64,000 nucleotides of DNA from Paracoccus saliphilus (lineage in GTDB: Bacteria > Pseudomonadota > Alphaproteobacteria > Rhodobacterales > Rhodobacteraceae). Both the position numbers and the translations under genes were made by a program. Positions 34,005 to 42,591 of the stretch are shown in pieces (position 1 is the first letter of the stretch; every line of letters begins with the position of its first letter). The stretch covers positions 496,001 through 560,000 of the forward strand of contig NZ_CP067140.1 in assembly GCF_028553805.1 (NCBI RefSeq). Direction: 5' to 3'. The notes beneath the pieces were generated by a model. The model did no database searches. It saw only the letters and a program-made list of their open reading frames with translations, and was not told the origin of the DNA.

Positions 34005-34678
34005 ACGCCGCAGGTATCTATGGCAAACATCCCGGCTTCGGTGATTTCATCGCTGTAGGGTTGCCGGACGACTCGTTGAAGCCACTTGGCGACTGGATGC
34101 AGTCGGTGCTTGGTGAATGGCGGGGCTGGGCAGGCGACGCTTGGCAGAGCCTGTTCGATCACTCGCCGCGGTTGGGTTTCTGGATAGGCCCGGCATTGCT
34201 CGCAGGCGATGCTTTACGCGGGGTCTGGGCGCCATCGCGTGACAAGGCAGGGCGGCGCTTCCCACTCATCGTCGCGCAATCCGGTGGTATGGCTCCGATC
34301 CTGGAGCCGGCGCCGTCATTCTATGAGGCAGCGGCGGCTGCGTTGGCCAGGTTACACGACAGCGAGGCGTTCGAGCCTCGCACGATGGTTGAAAGGCTGC
34401 AGGCCGAACTGCCCGCGGCAGCGTCCGAAAGCGCCGCTTGGCCGACATTCTGGGCGCTCAATCCGCAATTGGACCCGGCATCGCTGCTAACGAATTTGCA
34501 GGCTGCCGATCATGCGCATGCGAGCGCTGCACGTAGCTATTGGTGGTTTGCGGGCGATGCTGACCGGCCCTCGGGGGTGCTGGCCTGTCAGGGCTGGCCC
34601 GGATTGGCCGAGCTTGGCTGGCTGATCGCGGGCGGTCAACAAACCGGCGGAGCTGGCGGAGGGGAGGATGTGGCATGA
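33983..34678 (+). CDS. tagF: T6SS-associated protein TagF (ImpM)
   Basis: A protein of 231 residues. The N-terminal motif GIYGKHPGFGDFI and the following WIGPALLAGDALRGVWAPSRDKAGRRFPL segments are characteristic of TagF/ImpM. In studied systems TagF represses T6SS post-translationally by acting on Fha. It overlaps tssM by 22 bases and pppA by four. Confidence 0.9.
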   Translation: MSAEHRLNAAGIYGKHPGFGDFIAVGLPDDSLKPLGDWMQSVLGEWRGWAGDAWQSLFDHSPRLGFWIGPALLAGDALRGVWAPSRDKAGRRFPLIVAQSGGMAPILEPAPSFYEAAAAALARLHDSEAFEPRTMVERLQAELPAAASESAAWPTFWALNPQLDPASLLTNLQAADHAHASAARSYWWFAGDADRPSGVLACQGWPGLAELGWLIAGGQQTGGAGGGEDVA

Positions 34679-35439
34679 ACGAGGCAAATCGACTGTTCTC
34701 ATTTGATGTTGGGGCGTTGACTGACAAGGGCCGCGTCAGGTCGCATAACGAGGACAGCATCGCCTCTTTCCCCGAGCTTGGGTTATGGGCAGTCGCCGAT
34801 GGCATGGGGGGGCATTCCGCGGGCGATGTTGCCAGCGCGCTGATCGTCGAAGAGCTTGGCTCGCTCGGGGTCTCGGTCAGCGCGCAGGATCAGCGCGCCC
34901 GAATGATGGAACGCCTTGACCGTGCGCATCACCGCATTTCCGAACATGCTCATGACAACGATCTGGGGACTGCCGGGACGACTATTGCTGCCCTGTTGAT
35001 CCACGAAACCGAGTTAAGCTGTGTCTGGGCCGGTGACAGCCGGATATATTTGCTGCGTGATGGCACGCTGACGCCGCTGACCCGGGACCATAGCGAGATC
35101 GCCCAGATGGTCGCCTCCGGCGTGATGACCGAGGAGGAGGCGCGCGTGGCACCCGGCCGGAATGTCATTACGCGTGCTATCGGGATCGGCTCTGAACCAC
35201 GTCCGGAAACCGTCAGCGGGGTGGTCAAGCCGGGGGACCGGTTGCTTTTGTGTTCGGATGGACTGACCGAGCACTTGGAGGATGCCGAGTTGGCCACGAT
35301 CCTGTCGGAACCGCAATCGGCAACGGAAACGGCAGAAGAGCTGATCGCGATCACCCTGCAACGCGGCGCGAGGGACAATGTCAGCGTGATCGTGGTGGAT
35401 TGCGAAGCACGGGATGCTTTCCTGGAACAGGACGAATGA
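34675..35439 (+). CDS. pppA: T6SS serine/threonine phosphatase PppA (PP2C)
   Basis: A PP2C phosphatase of 254 residues with all metal-site motifs: RSHNEDSI near residue 22, ADGMGGHSAG, GTTIAALL, WAGDSRIYLLRDG, LCSDGLTEHL and RDNVSVIVVD. It reverses PpkA phosphorylation of Fha or other T6SS substrates in the cytoplasm. It overlaps tagF, and the kinase gene begins four bases after its stop. Confidence 0.93.
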   Translation: MNEANRLFSFDVGALTDKGRVRSHNEDSIASFPELGLWAVADGMGGHSAGDVASALIVEELGSLGVSVSAQDQRARMMERLDRAHHRISEHAHDNDLGTAGTTIAALLIHETELSCVWAGDSRIYLLRDGTLTPLTRDHSEIAQMVASGVMTEEEARVAPGRNVITRAIGIGSEPRPETVSGVVKPGDRLLLCSDGLTEHLEDAELATILSEPQSATETAEELIAITLQRGARDNVSVIVVDCEARDAFLEQDE

Positions 35440-35443
35440 CGTG

Positions 35444-37552
35444 ATGGCCGACGAGGACGATCCTTCTCGCAAGACCGATCCGCCCTCGCCGGAAGGTGAG
35501 TCGTCAGACAGTCCGGCAAAACCTGCCGAAGCATCCGAAAGCGGCGCTTCGGCGGATGACAGGACCGTGTTTGCAGATGAATCTTCCCCCCCGTCAGAGG
35601 CGGGTTCGAACGAAACGGTGATCTCGGAGGAAGAGCCGCAGGTTTCAGTTCCTCCGCAAGCTCCCGAACCGACCGTAATCGGCGAACAACCCGAAGCGCA
35701 GGGAGGAGAGGTTCGGCTGGTCGAACCGGGCACGCTGATCAACAACAATTACCGTATCCTGTCATTGGTAAGTGCAGGCGGGATGGGAGAGGTCTACCGC
35801 GCCGAGAATGTCTTTACCGGCGATCCTGTTGCGGTGAAGGTAATTCTTCCCAATCTGGCACGGGACGAGGCCGTGCTTGACCTGTTCAGGCGCGAGGCGC
35901 GGCTCTTGGTGCAGCTTCGCGACGAAGCCATTGTGCGCTACCACAACTTTGTCCTCGATGGCGGGTTGGGGCGCTACTGCCTGATCATGGAGTTCGTTGA
36001 AGGCCGCCACCTGGGCGCGCGCGTCAAAGAGGATGGGCCGCTGCCGGATGACGCGGCAATCACGTTGATGCGGCGCATCGCCCGTGGTCTGGATCGCGCC
36101 CATGCGCGTGGTATCACCCATCGCGATCTTTCGCCCGATAACGTGATCCTGCGGGACGATCATATCGACGAAGCCGTGCTGATCGATTTCGGTATTGCCC
36201 GCTCGACCGAGCTGGGTGACGGATTGGCAGGGCGTTTCGCAGGAAAATTCAAATATATAGCTCCAGAACAACTGGGGCATGCCGGCGGTGAGATTGGTTC
36301 TCGCACGGATGTCTATGGGCTCGCGCTTTTGATGGCCATGGTCGCAAGGGGCAAGCCGCTCGATATGGGCGATTCGGTCGTTTCCGCCTCGGCTGCCCGG
36401 CAAGCGATTCCGGATATGTCCGGGATGTCTCACCGGCTATTCCCGCTGCTACAGCATATGCTTGAACCCGACCCGCAGCGGCGTCCCGAGAACATGGGGG
36501 CGGTGTTGCGGATGCTCAACGATCCGACAATGCTTCCCGCCCAGTACCGTCTGCCATTATGGTCCGCCGCCAAGTCGGGGGAACAGGAAGAAGGCACCGC
36601 CGGAAGCTTTCCATCCCTGACCGGAGAGCCGACCAAGACGGATTCCGACAGTCCGTTTGCCGTGGTACCGGGAGCCTATTCGGCCAGGCGGGAGACGCCC
36701 GCTGGTCAATCGGTCAAGCCAAGAAAAGGTGGCCGGATTCTACCCATCGGTGCTGCTCTGACTGTCGCTGCCATCGTGGCCGGGGCGGGGACATGGTGGA
36801 TGACGCGCGATGCTGCTGACGAGGCGCCACAGGTTGTCGAGGCAGAGATGGAAAAACCCCGGGATCTGGTTGCCCGCGATTCCACGACGCGCGAAGGGTT
36901 TCTGGCCAGTCAGCCACTGCCTGATTGCAGGTTTGCCGATCGGATTGCCTCGGGACCGAATGCCGGGATGATCTCGGTTCTCGGTACGTCCGATCTCGCA
37001 TCGCCGGAACTGGTGGATGCCTACGAGGAAGCGTTTGGCGTTCGTCCTGCCGTGGTGGAAACACGTGTCGCCGCCGATCATTGCTCGACATTGAATTTCT
37101 TGGGCGAGGTTTCGGGACGTCCTGCCGCGCCGCCTGAATTGACGGGCGGTATCAGATCTGCCGAGTCCGGTTTTCAACTGGTGGGAAAGGTCAGGCCGGA
37201 TGCGGGACGAAACCTGTGGCTGTTTCTCGTGTCCCCGAGTGGCGGAATCTATGATCTGACCGGCCAAAGCAAAGAGACAACGGATGGCCGCAGTTTCGGT
37301 GTCAGCATTTCCGCGGCGGCAACGGGTGGCAATCAGGATGTAGCATCATTCCTGCTCGTCGCATTGACGACCGAAGCGCCGATAACGGCGGTTGCTGCAG
37401 CCCCATCTGGTGCGCCCGCGACCGAGCTTTTGCCGCGTGTTCTGGATGAATTGCGCGCAAATGGTGAAAATCCGGCGGTGAGCGTTTTGGCGCTGCGAGA
37501 TGAGACACCGGAAGAACCCCAGGAAAACTCACCGGAACCGGATGCGCCCTGA
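35444..37552 (+). CDS. ppkA: T6SS serine/threonine kinase PpkA with periplasmic domain
   Basis: A protein of 702 residues. The order is an acidic N-terminal tail (1-95), a kinase domain (about 103-370) with SAGGMGEVYRAE, the VAVKV lysine, HRDLSPDN, DFG and APEQ, a membrane helix (about 430-453), and a periplasmic domain (about 480-700). The periplasmic part carries Cys495 and Cys547 exactly 51 residues apart and the later motifs FLVSPSGGIYDL and ASFLLVAL. This matches the C-terminal domain of the TonB-like protein at 13868-14902. The start at 35444 is chosen over an internal frame at 35414. The periplasmic domain probably senses envelope state; the ligand is unknown. Confidence 0.92.
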   Translation: MADEDDPSRKTDPPSPEGESSDSPAKPAEASESGASADDRTVFADESSPPSEAGSNETVISEEEPQVSVPPQAPEPTVIGEQPEAQGGEVRLVEPGTLINNNYRILSLVSAGGMGEVYRAENVFTGDPVAVKVILPNLARDEAVLDLFRREARLLVQLRDEAIVRYHNFVLDGGLGRYCLIMEFVEGRHLGARVKEDGPLPDDAAITLMRRIARGLDRAHARGITHRDLSPDNVILRDDHIDEAVLIDFGIARSTELGDGLAGRFAGKFKYIAPEQLGHAGGEIGSRTDVYGLALLMAMVARGKPLDMGDSVVSASAARQAIPDMSGMSHRLFPLLQHMLEPDPQRRPENMGAVLRMLNDPTMLPAQYRLPLWSAAKSGEQEEGTAGSFPSLTGEPTKTDSDSPFAVVPGAYSARRETPAGQSVKPRKGGRILPIGAALTVAAIVAGAGTWWMTRDAADEAPQVVEAEMEKPRDLVARDSTTREGFLASQPLPDCRFADRIASGPNAGMISVLGTSDLASPELVDAYEEAFGVRPAVVETRVAADHCSTLNFLGEVSGRPAAPPELTGGIRSAESGFQLVGKVRPDAGRNLWLFLVSPSGGIYDLTGQSKETTDGRSFGVSISAAATGGNQDVASFLLVALTTEAPITAVAAAPSGAPATELLPRVLDELRANGENPAVSVLALRDETPEEPQENSPEPDAP

Positions 37553-37566
37553 TCTTGGATCGCCTG

Positions 37567-38085
37567 TCAATATCGACCGTCGAACCGCACGAAATCCATC
37601 ACGCTTCCCTGTCCCGGCGCAACCTCTGACCAGCTATCGATCTGGAAATCGACGACCAGTGTCGCGGCGGTGGGATAGCGGCGGAATTCCGGTTCGAGCG
37701 GTGCGCGTGCGGGTAGCATGGCCGCGAACTCCGAGATGCCGGGATTGTGCCCCAACATCATCACCGTCTGATGGCTGGCGGTGCGAAGAATGGTCAGCAT
37801 TTTTTCCGGGCTGGCATGGTAGAGACCGGGTTCCATACGGATGAGCGGGCGAACTTCCAGGGTAGCGCTCGCGACTGCCTCCCATGTTTCCCGGGTGCGG
37901 AGAGAGGAAGAGCAGAGAACCTCTTCAGGTTCGTAGTCCCGACTGGCCAGCCAGTCGCCCAAAGCAAGCGCCGAACGGCGGCCACGGTCATTTAGTGGTC
38001 GGTCGTGATCCGCGAGTGCGGGGTCTTCCCAAGCCGATTTGGCGTGGCGGGTCAGGATCAGTCGTCGGTATCCAAGCGGAGTCAT
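37567..38085 (-). CDS. SixA-like histidine phosphatase
   Basis: A protein of 172 residues of the histidine phosphatase superfamily. It has RHAKSAWEDP as the catalytic RH motif, the conserved LCSSSLRTRETW arginine segment, and MLGHNPGISE for the second histidine. SixA-type enzymes remove phosphate from phosphohistidine proteins. It ends 14 bases from the ppkA stop (convergent) and begins the minus-strand housekeeping side. The substrate is unknown. Confidence 0.85.
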   Translation of the reverse strand: MTPLGYRRLILTRHAKSAWEDPALADHDRPLNDRGRRSALALGDWLASRDYEPEEVLCSSSLRTRETWEAVASATLEVRPLIRMEPGLYHASPEKMLTILRTASHQTVMMLGHNPGISEFAAMLPARAPLEPEFRRYPTAATLVVDFQIDSWSEVAPGQGSVMDFVRFDGRY

Positions 38086-38192
38086 GTGGGAACTGCCTCA
38101 TATGCCATGCCAGTCGTTCAGGCAGCCTGCCACAGCTTTTGCCATTCGGGCAAGCACTCTGGGTAATCTTCCCTTACAGAGAGCGGATGAAC

Positions 38193-39092
38193 TCAGAGGC
38201 CGCCTTCACCCTGTCGCAACCCGCGCGGTTTGACCCGCGGCTCGGTCGAGCGGATGATACTGCCAGCCCCGTCCTCGGTGAATAGCTCGAGCAGGCAGGC
38301 ATTCGGTCTGCGCCCGTCCAGGATGACAACAGCGCGCACACCCTCCTCGATGGCTTTCAGGGCGGTTTCGGTTTTCGGGATCATGCCGCCGGAGATTTGC
38401 CCATCGGCGATCATGGCGTGCGCCTGATCGGGTGTCAGTTGCGTGACTACCTCCCCAGAGGAATCCTTGACGCCCGCCACATCGGTCAGAAGCAACAGGC
38501 GATCGGCCATCAAGGCCCCCGCGATAGCCCCCGCTGCGGTGTCGCCGTTGACGTTGAAGGTCTCGTTATCTTCCATCCCGGTCGCGACCGGCGCGATGAC
38601 CGGGATCATTCCGGCGCCGGAGAGATCGCGGATGATCTGCACATTCATCTCGACAGGGCGGCCGACAAAGCCCAGCTCGGGATCGTCCGCCTCGCAGACC
38701 ATCATGTCGTCATCCTTGCCCGAGATGCCGACCGCGCGCCCGCCCGCATCGTTGATCGCCTGCACGATGCGCTTGTTGACCAGGCCCGACAGCACCATTT
38801 CGACGACTTCGACGATTTCCTTGGTGGTGACGCGCTTGCCGCGGACAAAGCGGCTTTCAATGCCCAGCTTGCCCAGCAAATGATTGATCATTGGACCGCC
38901 GCCATGGCAGACAACCGGATGCATACCGACCTGTTTCATCAACACGATGTCGCGGGCGAATTCCTCCATCGCCTTGTCGTCACCCATAGCATTGCCGCCG
39001 AATTTGACCACGACGACTGCACCAGAATAGCGCTGCAAATAGGGCAGGGCTTCTGAAAGAGTGCGAGCGGTGGCTATCCAGTCCCGGTTCAT
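38193..39092 (-). CDS. argB: Acetylglutamate kinase (arginine biosynthesis)
   Basis: A protein of 299 residues. It phosphorylates N-acetylglutamate in the second step of arginine synthesis. Landmarks are [11 protein letters not shown] near the N terminus, [11 protein letters not shown] for substrate binding, the [15 protein letters not shown] nucleotide segment and GGMIPK near the C terminus. The N-terminal helix suggests the arginine-inhibited hexameric form. Upstream in-frame starts at 39107 and 39125 exist; 39092 gives the usual start MNRDW. Confidence 0.95.
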   Translation of the reverse strand: MNRDWIATARTLSEALPYLQRYSGAVVVVKFGGNAMGDDKAMEEFARDIVLMKQVGMHPVVCHGGGPMINHLLGKLGIESRFVRGKRVTTKEIVEVVEMVLSGLVNKRIVQAINDAGGRAVGISGKDDDMMVCEADDPELGFVGRPVEMNVQIIRDLSGAGMIPVIAPVATGMEDNETFNVNGDTAAGAIAGALMADRLLLLTDVAGVKDSSGEVVTQLTPDQAHAMIADGQISGGMIPKTETALKAIEEGVRAVVILDGRRPNACLLELFTEDGAGSIIRSTEPRVKPRGLRQGEGGL

Positions 39093-39153
39093 TTTCTGCT
39101 TTCTCATCCTTGGGCCCCTATGCAACGCGGTGACCCTAAGGCGGGCGAAGCGA

Positions 39154-39804
39154 TCAGTCCAGAGCCGCGATGATCGCGCGCAACGTCTCGATTCCCTGCC
39201 CCTTGTCGGATGAGGTCACGACCAGTTGTGGAAAGGCAGCGGGATGTTTCTGCAGTTCGGTTTCGACCTGTTCCAGCACCGGCTTGATCGCGTTCGGCCC
39301 CAGCTTGTCGGCCTTGGTCAATACCACCTGAAAGGGCACGGCTGAGCGGTCGAGAAGCGTCATGATCTCATGATCCACCGGCTTGATACCGTGACGCGAA
39401 TCGATGAGGCAAAAGGCGCGGCGCAGGGTCGGGCGACCCGCCAGATAGGATTTGAGCAGCGATTGCCACTTGGCGACGACGGCGACGGGCGCCTTGGCGA
39501 AACCGTAACCCGGCAGGTCCACCAGGTAGCTGTGATCGCCAAGGGTGAAATAGTTGATCTCTTGGGTCCGGCCTGGCGTGTTCGAGGCTCGGGCAATCCC
39601 CTTGCGTCCCGTCAATGCGTTTATCAGGCTGGATTTGCCCACATTGCTGCGTCCGGCAAAGCATATTTCCGGGCGATCTGCGGGGGGTAGCCCGTCCATC
39701 GCCACGACGCCTTTGAGGAACTCGACCGGGCCAGCGAAAAGCAGGCGGGCGGCTTCTGCCTGTTCGGCTTCGGCTTCCGGTGCGACGGGAAAGGCAACCT
39801 TCAT
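39154..39804 (-). CDS. engB: Ribosome biogenesis GTPase EngB (YsxC/YihA)
   Basis: A TrmE-Era-type GTPase of 216 residues with G1 [10 protein letters not shown], switch motif NTPGRTQ, G3 DLPGYGFA, G4 TKADK and G5 SSDKG. It acts in assembly of the large ribosomal subunit. It overlaps the MOSC gene by four bases and lies 61 bases before argB. Confidence 0.95.
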   Translation of the reverse strand: MKVAFPVAPEAEAEQAEAARLLFAGPVEFLKGVVAMDGLPPADRPEICFAGRSNVGKSSLINALTGRKGIARASNTPGRTQEINYFTLGDHSYLVDLPGYGFAKAPVAVVAKWQSLLKSYLAGRPTLRRAFCLIDSRHGIKPVDHEIMTLLDRSAVPFQVVLTKADKLGPNAIKPVLEQVETELQKHPAAFPQLVVTSSDKGQGIETLRAIIAALD

Positions 39805-40562
39805 GCGCTGACCTTGTTTCCAATGGCGATGTCTCCGCCGGTGATCACCTCAGCATAAATGCCGAAATCGGTCGCCCCATAAAGCTGATCCAGCGTTTCG
39901 ATCATGTCGAGATCACGCTCGCCGCTTTGTGTATCTGCGCTGGTTGCGTCGCAGCGGCCGATCTGTTCGGTGATGCGCAGTTCGACCTCGCCGATACGGA
40001 TAATCTGGCCGATCATGTCGCGTTCGGCAAAGGGCTCCCACCCCTCGACCCAGAGATTGCCGCGCCAGCGGGCGATGCCCAGGTTCTTGCCGACCCGGGC
40101 CTCCAAAGCGGCAAGGCTGTCCAGCGACAGGATCGAGATCCACGGCCATTTGACATCGGTCCAGATCGCGGCACCCTTGACCAGCCGCGTGGGGGCGGGC
40201 GCATCGGGGGGCCAGAGCGAGCGCAGCCAGTCGATCAGGCGATCGGCCTCGGTTGCCGGATCGAAGGTCAGGTCGGGGCGTGTGGGCTGACGCAGTGCAA
40301 TACGCCCGTCTTGCCAGCCACCGCTGATCGCCTGCAGAGAGGCCGAGGCGACTCCGCGAAGAAAGCAGGATTTTGGCAGCCAGCGGTCCGGTTCGCCATC
40401 CGTTTCGCTGCCGCGGGCATTGCGCTCTCCCGATTCGGTCAGCACCGCCCATTCGCGATCTCCGGGCAGCCGGCGAGAGGCTTGCAGGGTGATACGGTCC
40501 AGCCCTTCGCCGCCGATCGACTTGATCGGATGGCGGCGGATATGGGCCAGACGCGCAGTCAT
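39801..40562 (-). CDS. MOSC domain protein
   Basis: A protein of 253 residues with an N-terminal beta-barrel (HIRRHPIKSIGGEGLD) and a MOSC domain (about 110-250) that contains RWRGNLWVEGWEPF and a Cys in IGRCDATSAD suitable for sulfur or molybdenum-cofactor chemistry. MOSC proteins such as YiiM and mARC act with molybdenum cofactor. It is translationally coupled to yidC and engB, an arrangement typical of the order. Confidence 0.88.
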   Translation of the reverse strand: MTARLAHIRRHPIKSIGGEGLDRITLQASRRLPGDREWAVLTESGERNARGSETDGEPDRWLPKSCFLRGVASASLQAISGGWQDGRIALRQPTRPDLTFDPATEADRLIDWLRSLWPPDAPAPTRLVKGAAIWTDVKWPWISILSLDSLAALEARVGKNLGIARWRGNLWVEGWEPFAERDMIGQIIRIGEVELRITEQIGRCDATSADTQSGERDLDMIETLDQLYGATDFGIYAEVITGGDIAIGNKVSA

Positions 40563-42415
40563 TTACCGTTGCCGTCTTTTGACGCCTTGCGCGGCCGTTT
40601 TGGCAGTGAGGACTTGATATTGCCGAACAGGTCGGGGCGGTGTCCATGCATCGACATGATCGAATATTGCTGCAGGATCGTGATGGTGTTGTTGGTGATC
40701 CAGTAGATAACCAGTCCCGAGGCAAAGCCCCCCAGCATGAACATGAAGACCCAAGGCATCCAGGCAAAGATCATCTTCTGCGCCGGATCAGTGGGAGCCG
40801 GGTTCAGCTTTTGCTGCATCCACATGCTTACGCCCAGCAAGATTGCCAGAATCGGGAGCGATAGCGAATGCAGCATGGTTCCTTGCGCAGGGGCCGCATA
40901 GGGCAGCAGGCCGAACAGGTTCAGCAGGCTGGAGGGATCGGGCGCGGAAAGGTCGCGAATCCAGCCGAACCAAGGCGCATGACGCATCTCGATGGTAACG
41001 AAGATCACCTTGTAAAGCGAGAAGAAGATCGGGATCTGCAACAAGACCGGTAAACAGCCTGCCGCAGGGTTCACCTTCTGGCTCTTGTAAAGCTCCATCA
41101 CCTCTTTCTGGAACTTCATCCGATCGTCGCCGGTGCGTTCCTTCAGCGCTTCCATCTGGGGCTGCAATTCCTTCATCTTGGCCATCGAGATGTAGGATTT
41201 GCGGGCCAGCGGGAAGACTAGCAGCTTGAGGATGAAGGTCAGCGCGATGATCGACCAGCCCATGTTGCCGATGAAGCCGTGCAGCCAGTGGAGAAGCTGG
41301 AAGATTGGCTTGGTCAGGAAGTAGAACCAGCCCCAGTCAATCGAATCGACGAAGCGATCGATGCCGGGGGTTTCCTGATAGCCCTTGATGATCTCCCAGA
41401 CCTTGGCGCCGGCGAACAGATAGCTTTGCGATGACCACTCACCGCCAGGCTGGACCGTCTGCATCGGATAACGGGCCTGGGTCTGATAGATGTCGCCGTT
41501 TTCGGCATATTTGACGACCGAGGTGAATGTCTCGCCGGGGGCCGGAGCCAGCGTTGTCATCCAGTATTTGTCCGTGAAGCCGATCCAACCGTTTTCATTG
41601 ACCGTCACGACATCTGCGCGCCCTTCGCGTTCGACCGGGTCCAGATCGACCATGTCCTTATAGCCCATCTCGAACAATTTGCCGTCCTGCATGCCGACGG
41701 CCCCTTCATGCAGGATGAAGAAGTTCGTGGTGTCAGGTTTGCCGTGGCGGGCGATGATGCCATAGGGAGCGGCGCTGAACGCGGCGTTGCCGTTATTCTC
41801 GACGCTTTGCGAGACAGTGAAGAGATAGTTTTCGTCCAACTCGAAGGTGCGGCGGAAAACCTGGCCCGCGCCGTTATCCCAAGCCAGCGTGACGGGGCTG
41901 CCCGGGGCGAGGGTGTCGCCGGACTCCAAGCTCCAGATCGTGGAGTGGGAGGGGACGAGTGAAGGATCGACGCCCGCACCGGGTGTCCAGCCATAGACGG
42001 CATAATAGGGCTTTGATCCGGTCGTATCGATCGAAGGATCGGCAGTCCCCGAGGCTGGTGCCAGCAGCCTTACATCAGGCGAATTGTCGTCCAGCGTTTC
42101 TTGATATTCCTTCAGCGACAGGTCATCGATGCGACCGCCAGCCATTGAAATCGAACCTTCCAGCGAGGGCGAATCGATCTGGATACGTTCCGCTTTGGCA
42201 CCCTCAGGCTCTTCGTTGAGATTACCGGTCGTTGCTTCACCTGCCTCAGGGGCGGCAGGGGGAACAGCCAGGCCATCTGCATCCTGTTGTTCGGCAACCG
42301 GTTGTTGAGCTTGCTGATCGACCGGAGGTTCGGGTGCGAAGACGGTGTACCAGACCAGGATCACCAGGAACGACAGAACTGTCGCCAGGATCAGATTGCG
42401 GTTATTGTCTTGCAT
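40559..42415 (-). CDS. yidC: Membrane protein insertase YidC
   Basis: A protein of 618 residues. It starts NRNLILATVLSFLVILVWY as the first membrane helix, then a Gln/Ala-rich linker and a large periplasmic beta domain (about 80-340). The five-helix insertase core follows, with KLLVFPLARKSYISMAKMKELQPQ and WMPWVFMFMLGGFASGLVIYW. It inserts and folds inner-membrane proteins with or without SecYEG. In most relatives it stays close to yidD and rnpA; here an EAL gene and ttcA intervene. Confidence 0.97.
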   Translation of the reverse strand: MQDNNRNLILATVLSFLVILVWYTVFAPEPPVDQQAQQPVAEQQDADGLAVPPAAPEAGEATTGNLNEEPEGAKAERIQIDSPSLEGSISMAGGRIDDLSLKEYQETLDDNSPDVRLLAPASGTADPSIDTTGSKPYYAVYGWTPGAGVDPSLVPSHSTIWSLESGDTLAPGSPVTLAWDNGAGQVFRRTFELDENYLFTVSQSVENNGNAAFSAAPYGIIARHGKPDTTNFFILHEGAVGMQDGKLFEMGYKDMVDLDPVEREGRADVVTVNENGWIGFTDKYWMTTLAPAPGETFTSVVKYAENGDIYQTQARYPMQTVQPGGEWSSQSYLFAGAKVWEIIKGYQETPGIDRFVDSIDWGWFYFLTKPIFQLLHWLHGFIGNMGWSIIALTFILKLLVFPLARKSYISMAKMKELQPQMEALKERTGDDRMKFQKEVMELYKSQKVNPAAGCLPVLLQIPIFFSLYKVIFVTIEMRHAPWFGWIRDLSAPDPSSLLNLFGLLPYAAPAQGTMLHSLSLPILAILLGVSMWMQQKLNPAPTDPAQKMIFAWMPWVFMFMLGGFASGLVIYWITNNTITILQQYSIMSMHGHRPDLFGNIKSSLPKRPRKASKDGNGK

Positions 42416-42591
42416 TCCGTTACCACCGTAATCGCGTCAGTCGCGCCGGTTCAACAGAAGGGGCCATCAAAGGTCAAGCGGATTTGCCCATTTTGCCTTC
42501 TGTTGTCCAATAAAACATACGGAATTTCATGCTTGCATGGTCAAGATGTCGCGAGCAGGTCGAAACTGCCCGCCTTCGAGAGAGAAAGAAG

